Source: an uncultured Flavobacteriaceae bacterium (lineage in GTDB: Bacteria; Bacteroidota; Bacteroidia; Flavobacteriales; Flavobacteriaceae). From it: DNA of 64,000 bases. The notes under the pieces were generated by a model. The model ran no database searches, was not told the DNA's origin, and was given only the letters and a program-made list of their open reading frames with translations. A program made the position numbers and the translations under genes. Shown here piece after piece: positions 20,458 through 29,566 of the stretch (positions are counted from its first letter, which is position 1; each line of letters begins with the position of its first letter). The DNA lies in contig CAJXEB010000002.1 in the NCBI GenBank assembly GCA_913052585.1, positions 1 to 64,000 of the forward strand. Reading direction: 5' to 3'.

Positions 20458-20528
20458 ACAATTCAGAACTTAAATTTTACAGTTGAGTCATTTAATGTTT
20501 TAAGAATGATATTCTGATCGCATATTTG
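20458..20528 (+). promoter_or_regulatory. Putative LytTR-regulated promoter of DUF2141 copy 2
   Basis: ACAATTCAG-N12-ACAGTTGAG (21-bp spacing), 37 bp, then ATATTTG. Confidence 0.7.
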
Positions 20529-20564
20529 TACCAGAATTAATACTAACATTTAAATAAACTCATT

Positions 20565-20993
20565 ATGAAAACTATTCTATTTACAATTACATTAGCTTTA
20601 ACAAGTCTTATTTTAACTGCTCAAACTTCAACAGATGAAAGTATTGAAGGAACTTCACTTACCGTTACCGTTTCATTAAATGGAACTGGAGGACATATTT
20701 TACTTTCTTTACATAATGAAGATTCTTTTATGAAAAACCCTTTAGATGCTTCAAGTAGTGAAATAAAAGATGGCAAAGCAATATTTACTTTTACAGATTT
20801 AGAGCCAGGTGAATATGCATTAGTAGCACTACACGATAAAAACGATAATAAAAGAATGGATTTCGAACCAACTGGAAGGCCAAGTGAAGCATTTGGGATT
20901 TCAAACAATGTAATGCTAATGGGCCCTCCTCAGTGGAATGATGCTAAATTTGAATTAGGTGTAACATCATTAGATATGGAAATAAGATTATAA
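20565..20993 (+). CDS. DUF2141 domain-containing secreted protein (copy 2)
   Basis: DLEPGEYALVALHDKNDNKRMDFEPTGRPSEAFGISNNVMLMGPPQWNDAKFEL. Confidence 0.87.
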   Translation: MKTILFTITLALTSLILTAQTSTDESIEGTSLTVTVSLNGTGGHILLSLHNEDSFMKNPLDASSSEIKDGKAIFTFTDLEPGEYALVALHDKNDNKRMDFEPTGRPSEAFGISNNVMLMGPPQWNDAKFELGVTSLDMEIRL

Positions 20994-21018
20994 AATTCAT
21001 ACTCTCAAACTCTCAAAT

Positions 21019-21055
21019 GAAGCCAGTTAATTTAATTATTGACTGGCTTTTTTTT
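21019..21055 (+). terminator. Intrinsic terminator after DUF2141 copy 2
   Basis: AGCCAGT (21021-21027) / ACTGGCT (21042-21048) stem followed by a T tract. Confidence 0.7.
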
Positions 21056-21118
21056 ATGATACAATTTTAATTTAACTATAAGGTTAATTGATAATTTTAT
21101 TATCTTTGATACAAATAA

Positions 21119-22066
21119 TTGATTATGACTATTACACAATTAAAGTACGTTTTAGCGGTAGCAGAACATCAAAACTTCACTAAAGCAGCTGAGCATGTAT
21201 TTGTCACTCAACCTACGTTAAGTATGCAAATTCAAAAATTAGAAGAAGAATTAAGTATTTTAATTTTCGATAGAAGTAAAAAGCCAATTGAACTAACAGA
21301 AGTTGGAAAAAAAATTGTGAATCAAGCCAGAAACATTGTTAATGAATCTGAGCGAATGCAAGATGTGGTAGATCAAGAAAAAGGATTTATTGGAGGAGAT
21401 TTTAGATTAGGAATTATTCCTACCATAATGCCTACACTATTGCCCATGTTTTTAAAAAACTTCACAAATAAATATCCTAAAGTTCATTTAAAAATTGAAG
21501 AACTTACCACATCCGAGATCATTACTAAATTAAATGACGGTCATTTAGATGCCGCCATTGCAGCAACTCCTCTAGTACAAGAAAAAATTAAAGAACGGGT
21601 GCTTTATTTTGAGCCCTTTGTAGGTTATGTACCTATAAGTCATCGTCTGAATACTAAAAAGAAATTAGACCGATCCGATTTAGATATTAATGATATCCTC
21701 CTATTAGAAGACGGACATTGTTTTAGAGATGGAGTTATTAATATATGTAAATCTTTAAAAAAAAATGCACCAACAGATTCGTTTCAGTTAGAAAGTGGAA
21801 GCTTTGAAACCTTAATTAAATTATCTAATGAAGGTTTTGGTATGACACTTCTTCCCTATCTAAACACTTTGGATATCCCAAAAGAAGAACAAAAAAAATA
21901 TTTGCGATATTTCAATGAACCATCCCCAGCTAGAGAAGTAAGCTTATTATATAAAAAAAGTGAGTTAAAAATGCAGATAATTGATTCGCTTTACGACATC
22001 ATCGCTGGTGTTATAAGAGGTGCTATTGCTTTTCAAGATATTAAAGTAATAAGTCCTCTCAAATAA
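21119..22066 (+). CDS. oxyR: LysR-family hydrogen-peroxide-type regulator OxyR
   Basis: LysR HTH MTITQLKYVLAVAEHQNFTKAAEHVFVTQPTLSMQIQKLEEEL; conserved Cys region LEDGHCFRDGVINIC. First codon may be ATG at 21125. TATCTTTG -7-like box at 21101. Confidence 0.88.
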   Translation: MIMTITQLKYVLAVAEHQNFTKAAEHVFVTQPTLSMQIQKLEEELSILIFDRSKKPIELTEVGKKIVNQARNIVNESERMQDVVDQEKGFIGGDFRLGIIPTIMPTLLPMFLKNFTNKYPKVHLKIEELTTSEIITKLNDGHLDAAIAATPLVQEKIKERVLYFEPFVGYVPISHRLNTKKKLDRSDLDINDILLLEDGHCFRDGVINICKSLKKNAPTDSFQLESGSFETLIKLSNEGFGMTLLPYLNTLDIPKEEQKKYLRYFNEPSPAREVSLLYKKSELKMQIIDSLYDIIAGVIRGAIAFQDIKVISPLK

Positions 22067-22085
22067 TAATATTTAATTAAAAAAG

Positions 22086-22114
22086 TAAAAAAACCCTCGA
22101 TTGAGGGATTTTTT
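22086..22114. terminator. Intrinsic terminator between convergent genes
   Basis: CCCTC-GATT-GAGGG flanked by A7/T7 tracts. Confidence 0.75.
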
Positions 22115-22311
22115 TATGAATTTAAATAAATTAAACATTGATTTAATTGTGGTTTCTCTTCAAGTAAGCCATTTACCCAAATTTTTAATTCCTCTATCTC
22201 ATGGGGAAGTAAGCGGGTTAATGCTTTTTTTAACTCGATACAGAAAAGATTAACGTCAAAACTTACTTTATTAAGTACAGCCTTGGTGTAATCAAACATT
22301 GCTCTAGCCAT
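22114..22311 (-). CDS. Small conserved-type hypothetical protein
   Basis: 65 aa, MARAMFDYTKAVLNKVSFDVNLFCIELKKALTRLLPHEIEELKIWV; ends at a terminator. Confidence 0.6.
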   Translation of the reverse strand: MARAMFDYTKAVLNKVSFDVNLFCIELKKALTRLLPHEIEELKIWVNGLLEEKPQLNQCLIYLNS

Positions 22312-22491
22312 TTTTAGAATATTGGGTTAAGTATTTTTAAAGTATAGGCGATTTTTTTTATTAGTTTCAGTTTAAAGGTAATAATAAAATGCAATATAAA
22401 TTTCCTTTTGTTAATAAGTTTAGTATTTATTTAACCTTGTTTTTTCGGATTAACTGCCTATATATCTGTTAAAACTGAGTGTTTATAGGGT

Positions 22492-22947
22492 TTATGGTTT
22501 CACTTTTACGGTCCATTCAAATTCAAAAACAGAAACTACGATTCCATCTTCATTCACTCCTTCCGATTTCATCCAACAGGTTTTTCCTTCGCCACTAGCT
22601 ACGGTATCCTTTATAGCCTGTTTTATCAACTCACCATCATTACAAGTAAACGTAATCCTCCCTGTTGCTTTCTTTAAAAAAGTAGCTTTATTATTAGCAA
22701 CTAACATCGATATCTTTTTGTTGGAATCCTCAATACAACTCATTAGCATAGCACCTGTACTTAGTTCTGCAGCCATCCCCTGCACAGCCCAAAATAAAGA
22801 TTTAAATGGATTTTGACTGATCCATCGATGCTTCACTTTAACGGTACAAGTATCTTTACTAATAGATTTTACACGAATTCCTAACCAATAAACAGAAGGC
22901 AATTTAAAAAAAGTAAAAGCGGTAATTTTTTTTGGAGTAATTGGCAT
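22492..22947 (-). CDS. DUF4442 domain-containing (hotdog-fold) protein
   Basis: 151 aa; VKVKHRWISQNPFKSLFWAVQGMAAELSTGAMLM. Confidence 0.75.
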   Translation of the reverse strand: MPITPKKITAFTFFKLPSVYWLGIRVKSISKDTCTVKVKHRWISQNPFKSLFWAVQGMAAELSTGAMLMSCIEDSNKKISMLVANNKATFLKKATGRITFTCNDGELIKQAIKDTVASGEGKTCWMKSEGVNEDGIVVSVFEFEWTVKVKP

Positions 22948-23174
22948 ATATATAATTTTAAGCGAAGATATTGAAAAAAAAACGACTCTTAATCTAATAT
23001 AATTTATATTTTAAATATGAAAAATATGAATTACACAATTTTCAATAAAAAACATATTCTTCTGTATATTAATTACTTACATTATTAAGTGTGTTAAATA
23101 TATGTTAATTATAGTACTATGCGTAACAAAGTACCATCTTAAAGACATATATTTGTATAAGAAATTAATAGACA

Positions 23175-23663
23175 ATGGATACTACTATATCAGAAAATCA
23201 AAAAAATGTGGCTAGCTTAATGCACCTTTCAACTTTTAGTAAGTTCTTTTTCCCTTTCGGAAATTTTATAGCTCCTTTATTATTATGGACCTTTAATAAA
23301 GAACACCAATTTGTAGAAGAACATGGAAGAGAAGCAATCAACTTCCAATTAAGCATCTTTATTTATTCATTAATAATAGGTTTAATATGCCTTCCGTTTG
23401 TATTAATTTTTGCAACCGACTTTGTATCCTTAATTGATGCCATCGATCATACGGTTGGAAATGTATCATTACATGATGCGAAAAATCTTTCAGGTTATGT
23501 AGTCATCATATTTATTGCTGCCATTTTACTTTTCGGATTATTTGTTTTCGAATTTTACGCAGTAATTTCAGCAACCATCGCAGCATCAAAAGGAAATGCT
23601 TATAAATACCCATTTAGTATATCATTCATCAAAACAACACCCCAACCTCAAGTAATTGAATAG
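23175..23663 (+). CDS. DUF4870 domain-containing membrane protein
   Basis: LMHLSTFSKFFFPFGNFIAPLLLWTFNKEHQFVEEHGREAINFQLSIFIYS; TATATTTG box at 23148-23155. Confidence 0.85.
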   Translation: MDTTISENQKNVASLMHLSTFSKFFFPFGNFIAPLLLWTFNKEHQFVEEHGREAINFQLSIFIYSLIIGLICLPFVLIFATDFVSLIDAIDHTVGNVSLHDAKNLSGYVVIIFIAAILLFGLFVFEFYAVISATIAASKGNAYKYPFSISFIKTTPQPQVIE

Positions 23664-23682
23664 GGAATAAATCAATCAAAAA

Positions 23683-23868
23683 ATGAACACGTTAATTAAT
23701 TTAGTTTTAGCCATAGTTTTAAACTTTCTTTCTAATGGAACTAATCAACCAGACCTAGCTCAATTTACATTTAATCATTCTGTAAAAGAAGCTAAGAATC
23801 AAAGTTATCAACTAGAAGACCTTAGGTCTCATTATTTAATCACTAAAGAAGAAGTAAATAAAATTTAG
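23683..23868 (+). CDS. Small hypothetical protein
   Basis: 61 aa, N-terminal hydrophobic; lies between DUF4870 and PadR genes on the same strand. Confidence 0.5.
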   Translation: MNTLINLVLAIVLNFLSNGTNQPDLAQFTFNHSVKEAKNQSYQLEDLRSHYLITKEEVNKI

Positions 23869-23981
23869 TGATAATCAATTAAAAGGAACACATGAAATGA
23901 GTATGTTAAAATTTTTCACACTCAAGGAGATTACCAATTGCGAACAGCATGTGACCATTAAAAAACAATAAATAAAGACAC

Positions 23982-24320
23982 ATGAAAATTGAAAACACAA
24001 AAGCTCAAATGCGAAAAGGAGTCTTGGAGTATTGTATCTTATCCATATTAAGAGATGGAGAAGCTTATACCTCAGACATACTAGAGACCCTAAAAGACGC
24101 AAAAATGCTTGTGGTAGAAGGAACTATTTATCCTTTGCTAACACGTCTTAAAAACGCAGGATTGTTAGCCTATCGCTGGGAAGAATCTACCAGCGGACCA
24201 CCACGAAAGTATTATGCACTTACCGAAACCGGAAAATTATTTTTAAGCGAATTAAATACTACCTGGAGTGAATTACAACAGGCTGTAAAAAAAGTAACAC
24301 GAGAAAAATCAAAGAAATGA
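23982..24320 (+). CDS. PadR family transcriptional regulator
   Basis: QMRKGVLEYCILSILRDGEAYTSDILETLK...VVEGTIYPLLTRLKNAGLL...PRKYYALTETG. Confidence 0.95.
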   Translation: MKIENTKAQMRKGVLEYCILSILRDGEAYTSDILETLKDAKMLVVEGTIYPLLTRLKNAGLLAYRWEESTSGPPRKYYALTETGKLFLSELNTTWSELQQAVKKVTREKSKK

Positions 24321-26071
24321 ACAAGACAGTAAACATAAATTTAGCAGGTACATTTTTTCATATAGATGAAGATGCTTTTGCAAAGCTTACCAGATATCTT
24401 GACGCTATACGTCGTTCTTTTTCAGATCCAAATGGACAAGACGAAATAATAAAAGATATTGAGGCGCGCATTTCTGAACTCTTCTCTGAAAAAATAAACG
24501 ACACATCCCAAGTAATTACTATAAAGGAATTAGACGAAGTAATTGCTGTAATGGGACAACCAGAAGATTATATGGTAGATGAAGAAATCTTTGAAGATGC
24601 TTCACCAAATCAAAAAAGTCAATCAAGAAGTCAGTCTTCTCACAAACAGTTGTTTAGAGATGAAGACAATAAATTCATCGCAGGGGTTTCCTCTGGTTTA
24701 GGACATTATTTTAGTGTCGATGCAATTTGGATTCGTTTGGCTTGGATCGCATCTGTATTATTAGGTTTTGGTGCTCCAGTACTGGTATACATCCTTTTAT
24801 GGATTTTAATTCCTGAAGCTTTAACAACTTCAGATAAAATAAAAATGAATAGAGAGCCTGTAAATATCTCGAACATCGAAAAAAAAATTAAAGAAGAACT
24901 TAAAAATGCTTCCGATAAAATAAAAGATGTCGACTATGATAAATATAAGGACAATGCACAAAAAGGAGCAAATAGTTTTTTTAGTACCGTCGGTAAAATA
25001 TTCGCAGGTATATTTAGCGTGTTTGGTAAATTCTTTGGAATATTATTAATTATCATATCACTTTCAACAATTGTTGGACTTATAGTTGGTTTATTTACAG
25101 CTGGAACCTTTGGAATGGTATGGGGCGGTCATGAAGTTTTTGATTACTCATCCATCGTATTAGCAGATAACTTCCCGTTTTGGCTAATATCACTATTGGT
25201 ATTTTTAATGGTTGGAATTCCGTTCTTTGCACTTTTTATTTTAGGTTTAAAACTATTAATCACTAATTTAAAATCAATAGGTCCGACAGCAAAAATTGTC
25301 CTGTTTGTTGTTTGGATATTTTCTATCATTGGTTTAAGTGTTTTAGGTGTAAAACAAGCAACAGAGCAAGCTTATGATGGAGACTATATAACTGAAAATA
25401 GGATTCCAATTAAAGCTAACGATACGCTAAAATTACAAATGATTAGCAATAATCGTTATGAATATAATGCTACAAGAAGTGGCAGTTTTTATTTAAAAGC
25501 AGACGAAGAGGGTAACAAAATTATTTATTCAAGCGATATAAGACTGATTGTACGTTCAACAAACGATTCTACCGCAAAAGTATTTATAGAACATAAGGCA
25601 GAAGGCAGCTCTTTTGATAATGCAAAACAAAGAGCAGAAGCCATTGATTATGAATATACATTTAACAATAATACATTAACTTTAAATAGTTATTTCACCA
25701 CTGACATCGCTAATAAGTATAGAGAGCAAGAAGTTGAAGTGGTATTGTATTTACCTTTAGGAACCGTATTATTTGCAGATAATAACACTTATAGTTATCA
25801 TTCAAACAGTTCGCGATATAATGATATTTTAAGAAATGGAGATGAAGAAAAACATTTACTAATTCAAAAATCTAAAACTATTTGTTTGGATTGCCCAAAA
25901 TCAAGTTCTTTAAAGTATAATTCAGAAGGTGAAACTTGGGAACTTGAGGTAAATAATGACTTTGATGAAAAAGAAGAAGGGAATCATATTATTATTGATG
26001 AAGATGGAGTAAATATTAAAATTACAGATAAGGATGATACTGTGAAAGTTAAAATTGGAAACAATAATTAA
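24317..26071 (+). CDS. PspC domain-containing membrane protein
   Basis: LFRDEDNKFIAGVSSGLGHYFSVDAIWIRLAWIASVLLGFGAPVLVYILLWILIPE. Confidence 0.92.
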   Translation: MNKTVNINLAGTFFHIDEDAFAKLTRYLDAIRRSFSDPNGQDEIIKDIEARISELFSEKINDTSQVITIKELDEVIAVMGQPEDYMVDEEIFEDASPNQKSQSRSQSSHKQLFRDEDNKFIAGVSSGLGHYFSVDAIWIRLAWIASVLLGFGAPVLVYILLWILIPEALTTSDKIKMNREPVNISNIEKKIKEELKNASDKIKDVDYDKYKDNAQKGANSFFSTVGKIFAGIFSVFGKFFGILLIIISLSTIVGLIVGLFTAGTFGMVWGGHEVFDYSSIVLADNFPFWLISLLVFLMVGIPFFALFILGLKLLITNLKSIGPTAKIVLFVVWIFSIIGLSVLGVKQATEQAYDGDYITENRIPIKANDTLKLQMISNNRYEYNATRSGSFYLKADEEGNKIIYSSDIRLIVRSTNDSTAKVFIEHKAEGSSFDNAKQRAEAIDYEYTFNNNTLTLNSYFTTDIANKYREQEVEVVLYLPLGTVLFADNNTYSYHSNSSRYNDILRNGDEEKHLLIQKSKTICLDCPKSSSLKYNSEGETWELEVNNDFDEKEEGNHIIIDEDGVNIKITDKDDTVKVKIGNNN

Positions 26072-26088
26072 TCAAAAAACAAATCAAA

Positions 26089-26805
26089 ATGAAATCAATC
26101 AAAACCCTTTTATTATTAGTACTCGTTGCCTCGATAACATCATGTCATTTTGACTTAGGTCACGAAAATGGAAATGGAAATGTAACTACTCAGGAAAGAG
26201 CAGTGAATCAAGATTTTGACAAAGTAAGAGGTTCCAGTGGTATTGATATTTACCTAACGGAAGGTTCCGAAAATAAAATCGTTGTGGAAGCAGATGAGAA
26301 TTTAATAGATCTTATTGAAACGATTGTTACAAACGGTAAATTAATTATCCGTTCTTCAAAAAACATTGGAAGATCTAAAGCTAAAAAAGTTCATGTAACT
26401 TTCATTAAATTATCGAGTATAGAAGCTAGTAGCGGAGCAGATATTATTGGGAAATCGGTGATTAAAAATGAAACAATTAACTTGGATTGTAGTAGTGGAG
26501 CAGATTTAGAAGTTGAAGTCTTTGCAAAAGAATTATACGCAGAAACAAGTAGTGGTGCAGATTTAGATGTCTCTGGTAAAGCGTCAGCTATGTATGCAAA
26601 TGCTTCTAGTGGAAGTGAATTAAATGCAAAGAATCTTAATACGATAACCTGTAATGCAAAAGCATCAAGTGGTGCCGATATTATTGTTACTGTACAAGAT
26701 AAAATAAATGCCAAAGCTTCTAGTGGTGGCGATATTCGTTATTATGGAGACCCTGTTTCGGTTACCAAAAAAGATGGAAAAACTGGGAATATTAGAAAAA
26801 TGTAA
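26089..26805 (+). CDS. Head GIN domain-containing lipoprotein (DUF2807)
   Basis: Lipobox ITSCHF; repeated SSGADI/L motifs typical of DUF2807 beta-helices. Confidence 0.9.
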   Translation: MKSIKTLLLLVLVASITSCHFDLGHENGNGNVTTQERAVNQDFDKVRGSSGIDIYLTEGSENKIVVEADENLIDLIETIVTNGKLIIRSSKNIGRSKAKKVHVTFIKLSSIEASSGADIIGKSVIKNETINLDCSSGADLEVEVFAKELYAETSSGADLDVSGKASAMYANASSGSELNAKNLNTITCNAKASSGADIIVTVQDKINAKASSGGDIRYYGDPVSVTKKDGKTGNIRKM

Positions 26806-26824
26806 GTAAACTGAAATAGGTCTT

Positions 26825-27316
26825 ATGAAAATTAAAAATATATTTTATTGCTTATTATTTCCCGTATCGTTTGTAAATGCACAAATTGCAGAAGATAATA
26901 TTTTGTTTATTCAACTTCAAGAAATGGATAACATTGTATTTGAAGAAGGTTTTAATAAATGTAATTTGAAAGATTTAGAAAAAACCTTGCATTCAGAATT
27001 TGAATTTTATCACGATGTTGGTGGAGTAGGAATGAAAGAGGATTTTATGAAAAATATGAAATCTAATATTTGTTCTTCTCCAGATCGTAAGCCTATTAGA
27101 AAAGTTGTAGAAGGAAGTATTCAAGTATTTCCATTGTATGATCAGGGAACCCTTTATGGAGCCATCCAAAATGGATCGCATGAATTTTGGATAAAAGAAC
27201 CCAATAAAGACCTTTATCAAACCGGACTTGCAAAATTCTCAACCACTTGGTTGTTAGTTGATGGTGAATGGAAAATGAAAAATGTTTTAAGTTTTGATCA
27301 CAGTCCTGTGCATTAA
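26825..27316 (+). CDS. NTF2-like DUF4440 family protein
   Basis: Signal peptide; LEKTLHSEFEFYHDVGGV...AKFSTTWLLVDGEWKMKNVLSFDH. Confidence 0.75.
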   Translation: MKIKNIFYCLLFPVSFVNAQIAEDNILFIQLQEMDNIVFEEGFNKCNLKDLEKTLHSEFEFYHDVGGVGMKEDFMKNMKSNICSSPDRKPIRKVVEGSIQVFPLYDQGTLYGAIQNGSHEFWIKEPNKDLYQTGLAKFSTTWLLVDGEWKMKNVLSFDHSPVH

Positions 27317-27360
27317 TAAATAAAATAGTCAAGAATATGAGGTCAATTAAATCTAATTCT

Positions 27361-27368
27361 TATATTTG
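27361..27368 (+). promoter_or_regulatory. Candidate -7 element of the trp operon
   Basis: TATATTTG matches TAnnTTTG; 8 nt upstream of the leader ATG. No TTG -33 at the usual spacing. Confidence 0.55.
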
Positions 27369-27376
27369 TACCCATA

Positions 27377-27442
27377 ATGAAAATTACAAATTTAAATAAT
27401 AATTGGTGGCGCCCTTTACGAAAACAAATCGTGAACGGTTAA
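27377..27442 (+). CDS. trpL: trp leader peptide
   Basis: ATG...TAA encodes MKITNLNNNWWRPLRKQIVNG with tandem Trp codons (27404-27409), upstream of a terminator and trpE. Confidence 0.8.
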   Translation: MKITNLNNNWWRPLRKQIVNG

Positions 27443-27464
27443 GCTATTTTACATATAAAAAATA

Positions 27465-27494
27465 AAGCCTACCTTCTCGGTAGGCTTTTTTTTT
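27465..27494 (+). terminator. trp attenuator (intrinsic terminator)
   Basis: AAGCCTACC-TTCTC-GGTAGGCTT stem followed by a T run. Confidence 0.88.
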
Positions 27495-27510
27495 GTTCAA
27501 AAATTAAAAG

Positions 27511-28908
27511 ATGAAAACAAAACTTTATACTTCCTATAAAAAAGTACTTGCAGATATGCATACTCCCGTTAGTATATATCTCAAACTTAGAGACCATTAT
27601 ATAGGTTCTATATTGTTAGAAAGCTCTGAATATCAAAGTAAAGAAAACAGTTATAGTTATATATGTTGCAATCCAATTTCAACATTTAAAGTAACAAATA
27701 ACACTATTGAAACGTTGAATATCAAAAGAGAAAGTACCATTATTAAAAATGAAAAAGAAGCTTTTATTTCAGAGCTATCAAATTTTATTAATAGTTTTGA
27801 TTCTAATGAGTTAGACTTACCTTTTTGTTATAATGGAGTTTTTGGATATACCTCTTACGACTCCATTGAGTTTGCTGAGAATTTAACTTTTAATCAAAAA
27901 GAAAACGAAGACAAATCCATTCCTTTAGTATTATTTAGTGTTTATGAATATGTATTTGTAATGGACCAATATTCTAATGAATTATTTCTAATACAGAATG
28001 CTACTTCAGATAAAAAACCAGACTATTCCATTTTAGAATTATTAAATAATACCACTCCAAATAAATTTCCTTTTAGTAAAATTAACAACGAAACTTCTAA
28101 TTTTTCAGATAATGAATATGAAGAAATAGTTAAAAAAGGAATTGCACATTGCAAACGTGGAGATGTTTTTCAGATAGTCCTTTCAAGAGAGTTTAAACAA
28201 GCTTTTAAAGGCGATGAATTTAATGTTTATAGGGCTTTAAGAATGGTAAACCCCTCTCCTTACTTATTTCATTTTGATTATGTGAATTTTAAATTATTTG
28301 GATCATCACCCGAAGCTCAGTTGAGAATTAATAATAATGTTGCCGAAATTCATCCCATAGCTGGAACTTATAAACGAACTGGCTACCTTAAAGAAGATAA
28401 AGCATTGGCAGAAAAATTATTGTTAGATCCCAAAGAAAATGCGGAACATATGATGTTGGTCGATTTAGCCAGAAATGACTTAAGTAGAAATACCAAAGAA
28501 GTAACTGTTGAGAAATTAAGTGAGATTCAGTTTTATTCTCATGTCATCCATATGGTGAGTAAAGTGACTGGAAAATTAGATGAAAAATCGGATAATATAA
28601 ATGTATATTATGATAGCTTTCCAGCAGGAACATTATCTGGTGCTCCAAAATATAAAGCCATGACTTTAATTGATCAATATGAAAATCGTAAACGAAGTTT
28701 TTATGGCGGAGCTATTGGTTATATTGGATTTAATGGCGATGTAAATATGGCTATTATGATCCGTACTTTCTTAAGCAAAAACGACCATTTAGTATATCAA
28801 GCAGGAGCTGGAGTAGTCGTTGATAGTGACCCTGCAAATGAAAGAGAAGAAATAAATAATAAAATTGGTGCCTTACGTAAAGCCGTTAATATCGCAGAAG
28901 AAATATGA
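27511..28908 (+). CDS. trpE: Anthranilate synthase component I
   Basis: Chorismate-binding motifs PIAGTYKRTG, AEHMMLVDLARNDLSR, PAGTLSGAPKYKAM, YQAGAGVVVDSDP. Confidence 0.95.
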   Translation: MKTKLYTSYKKVLADMHTPVSIYLKLRDHYIGSILLESSEYQSKENSYSYICCNPISTFKVTNNTIETLNIKRESTIIKNEKEAFISELSNFINSFDSNELDLPFCYNGVFGYTSYDSIEFAENLTFNQKENEDKSIPLVLFSVYEYVFVMDQYSNELFLIQNATSDKKPDYSILELLNNTTPNKFPFSKINNETSNFSDNEYEEIVKKGIAHCKRGDVFQIVLSREFKQAFKGDEFNVYRALRMVNPSPYLFHFDYVNFKLFGSSPEAQLRINNNVAEIHPIAGTYKRTGYLKEDKALAEKLLLDPKENAEHMMLVDLARNDLSRNTKEVTVEKLSEIQFYSHVIHMVSKVTGKLDEKSDNINVYYDSFPAGTLSGAPKYKAMTLIDQYENRKRSFYGGAIGYIGFNGDVNMAIMIRTFLSKNDHLVYQAGAGVVVDSDPANEREEINNKIGALRKAVNIAEEI

Positions 28909-28988
28909 AATACCGTATTTCAATTTACAAACAATTAGAAAATGAATATTTAGGTATTCCATTTTCCAAATTATCAAATAGTATATAA
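28905..28988 (+). CDS. Possible 27-aa ORF between trpE and trpG
   Basis: MKYRISIYKQLENEYLGIPFSKLSNSI*; ATGA overlap with the trpE stop and a 2-nt gap to trpG ATG. Confidence 0.35.
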   Translation: MKYRISIYKQLENEYLGIPFSKLSNSI

Positions 28989-28990
28989 AG

Positions 28991-29557
28991 ATGAAAAAGC
29001 TAAGAGTAGTAGTCATTGATAATTACGATTCGTTTACCTATAATTTGGTTCATATTTTAGATGAATTAGATGTAGCAGTAACCATTATTAGAAACGATCA
29101 ATTTCATATAGAGGACCTGGAAGCGTATGATAAAATCATGATCTCCCCTGGGCCTGGAGTTCCTTCAGAAGCTGGACTCACCAAAAAAGTAATTACAACC
29201 TATGCTGGTAAAAAACCAATTCTAGGCATTTGTTTAGGACATCAAGCCATTGCTGAATGTTTTGGTGGTGAACTTGAAAACTTAACGGAAGTGTATCACG
29301 GAGTCAGTACAGACATTTCAACTAAAGAAGATTATCTTTTTAAAGATTGCCCAAAAACATTTCAAGTAGGAAGATATCATAGTTGGGCGGTTGCTAAAAA
29401 TCTTCCTGAAGCATTAGAATCAATTGCAACCGATGAACATCAAATAAATATGGCACTTAAGCATAAAGAATATGATGTAAGAGGTCTGCAATTTCATCCA
29501 GAAAGTGTTTTAACGCCATTCGGTTTTCAAATTATAAAAAACTGGGTAAATCATTAG
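28991..29557 (+). CDS. trpG: Anthranilate synthase component II (glutamine amidotransferase)
   Basis: VIDNYDSFTYNLVH, ISPGPGVPSEAG, GICLGHQAIAE, LQFHPESVLTP. Confidence 0.96.
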   Translation: MKKLRVVVIDNYDSFTYNLVHILDELDVAVTIIRNDQFHIEDLEAYDKIMISPGPGVPSEAGLTKKVITTYAGKKPILGICLGHQAIAECFGGELENLTEVYHGVSTDISTKEDYLFKDCPKTFQVGRYHSWAVAKNLPEALESIATDEHQINMALKHKEYDVRGLQFHPESVLTPFGFQIIKNWVNH

Positions 29558-29566
29558 TGTCAAAAA

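Noticed and set aside
26391-26714. 107-aa minus-strand ORF opposite the DUF2807 gene
   Set aside because: Mirror of the SSGAD repeats of the sense gene; no independent coding evidence.
26434-26740. Repeated SSGAD coding units considered as a DNA repeat array
   Set aside because: Explained by the repetitive DUF2807 beta-helix protein; no CRISPR-like spacing.
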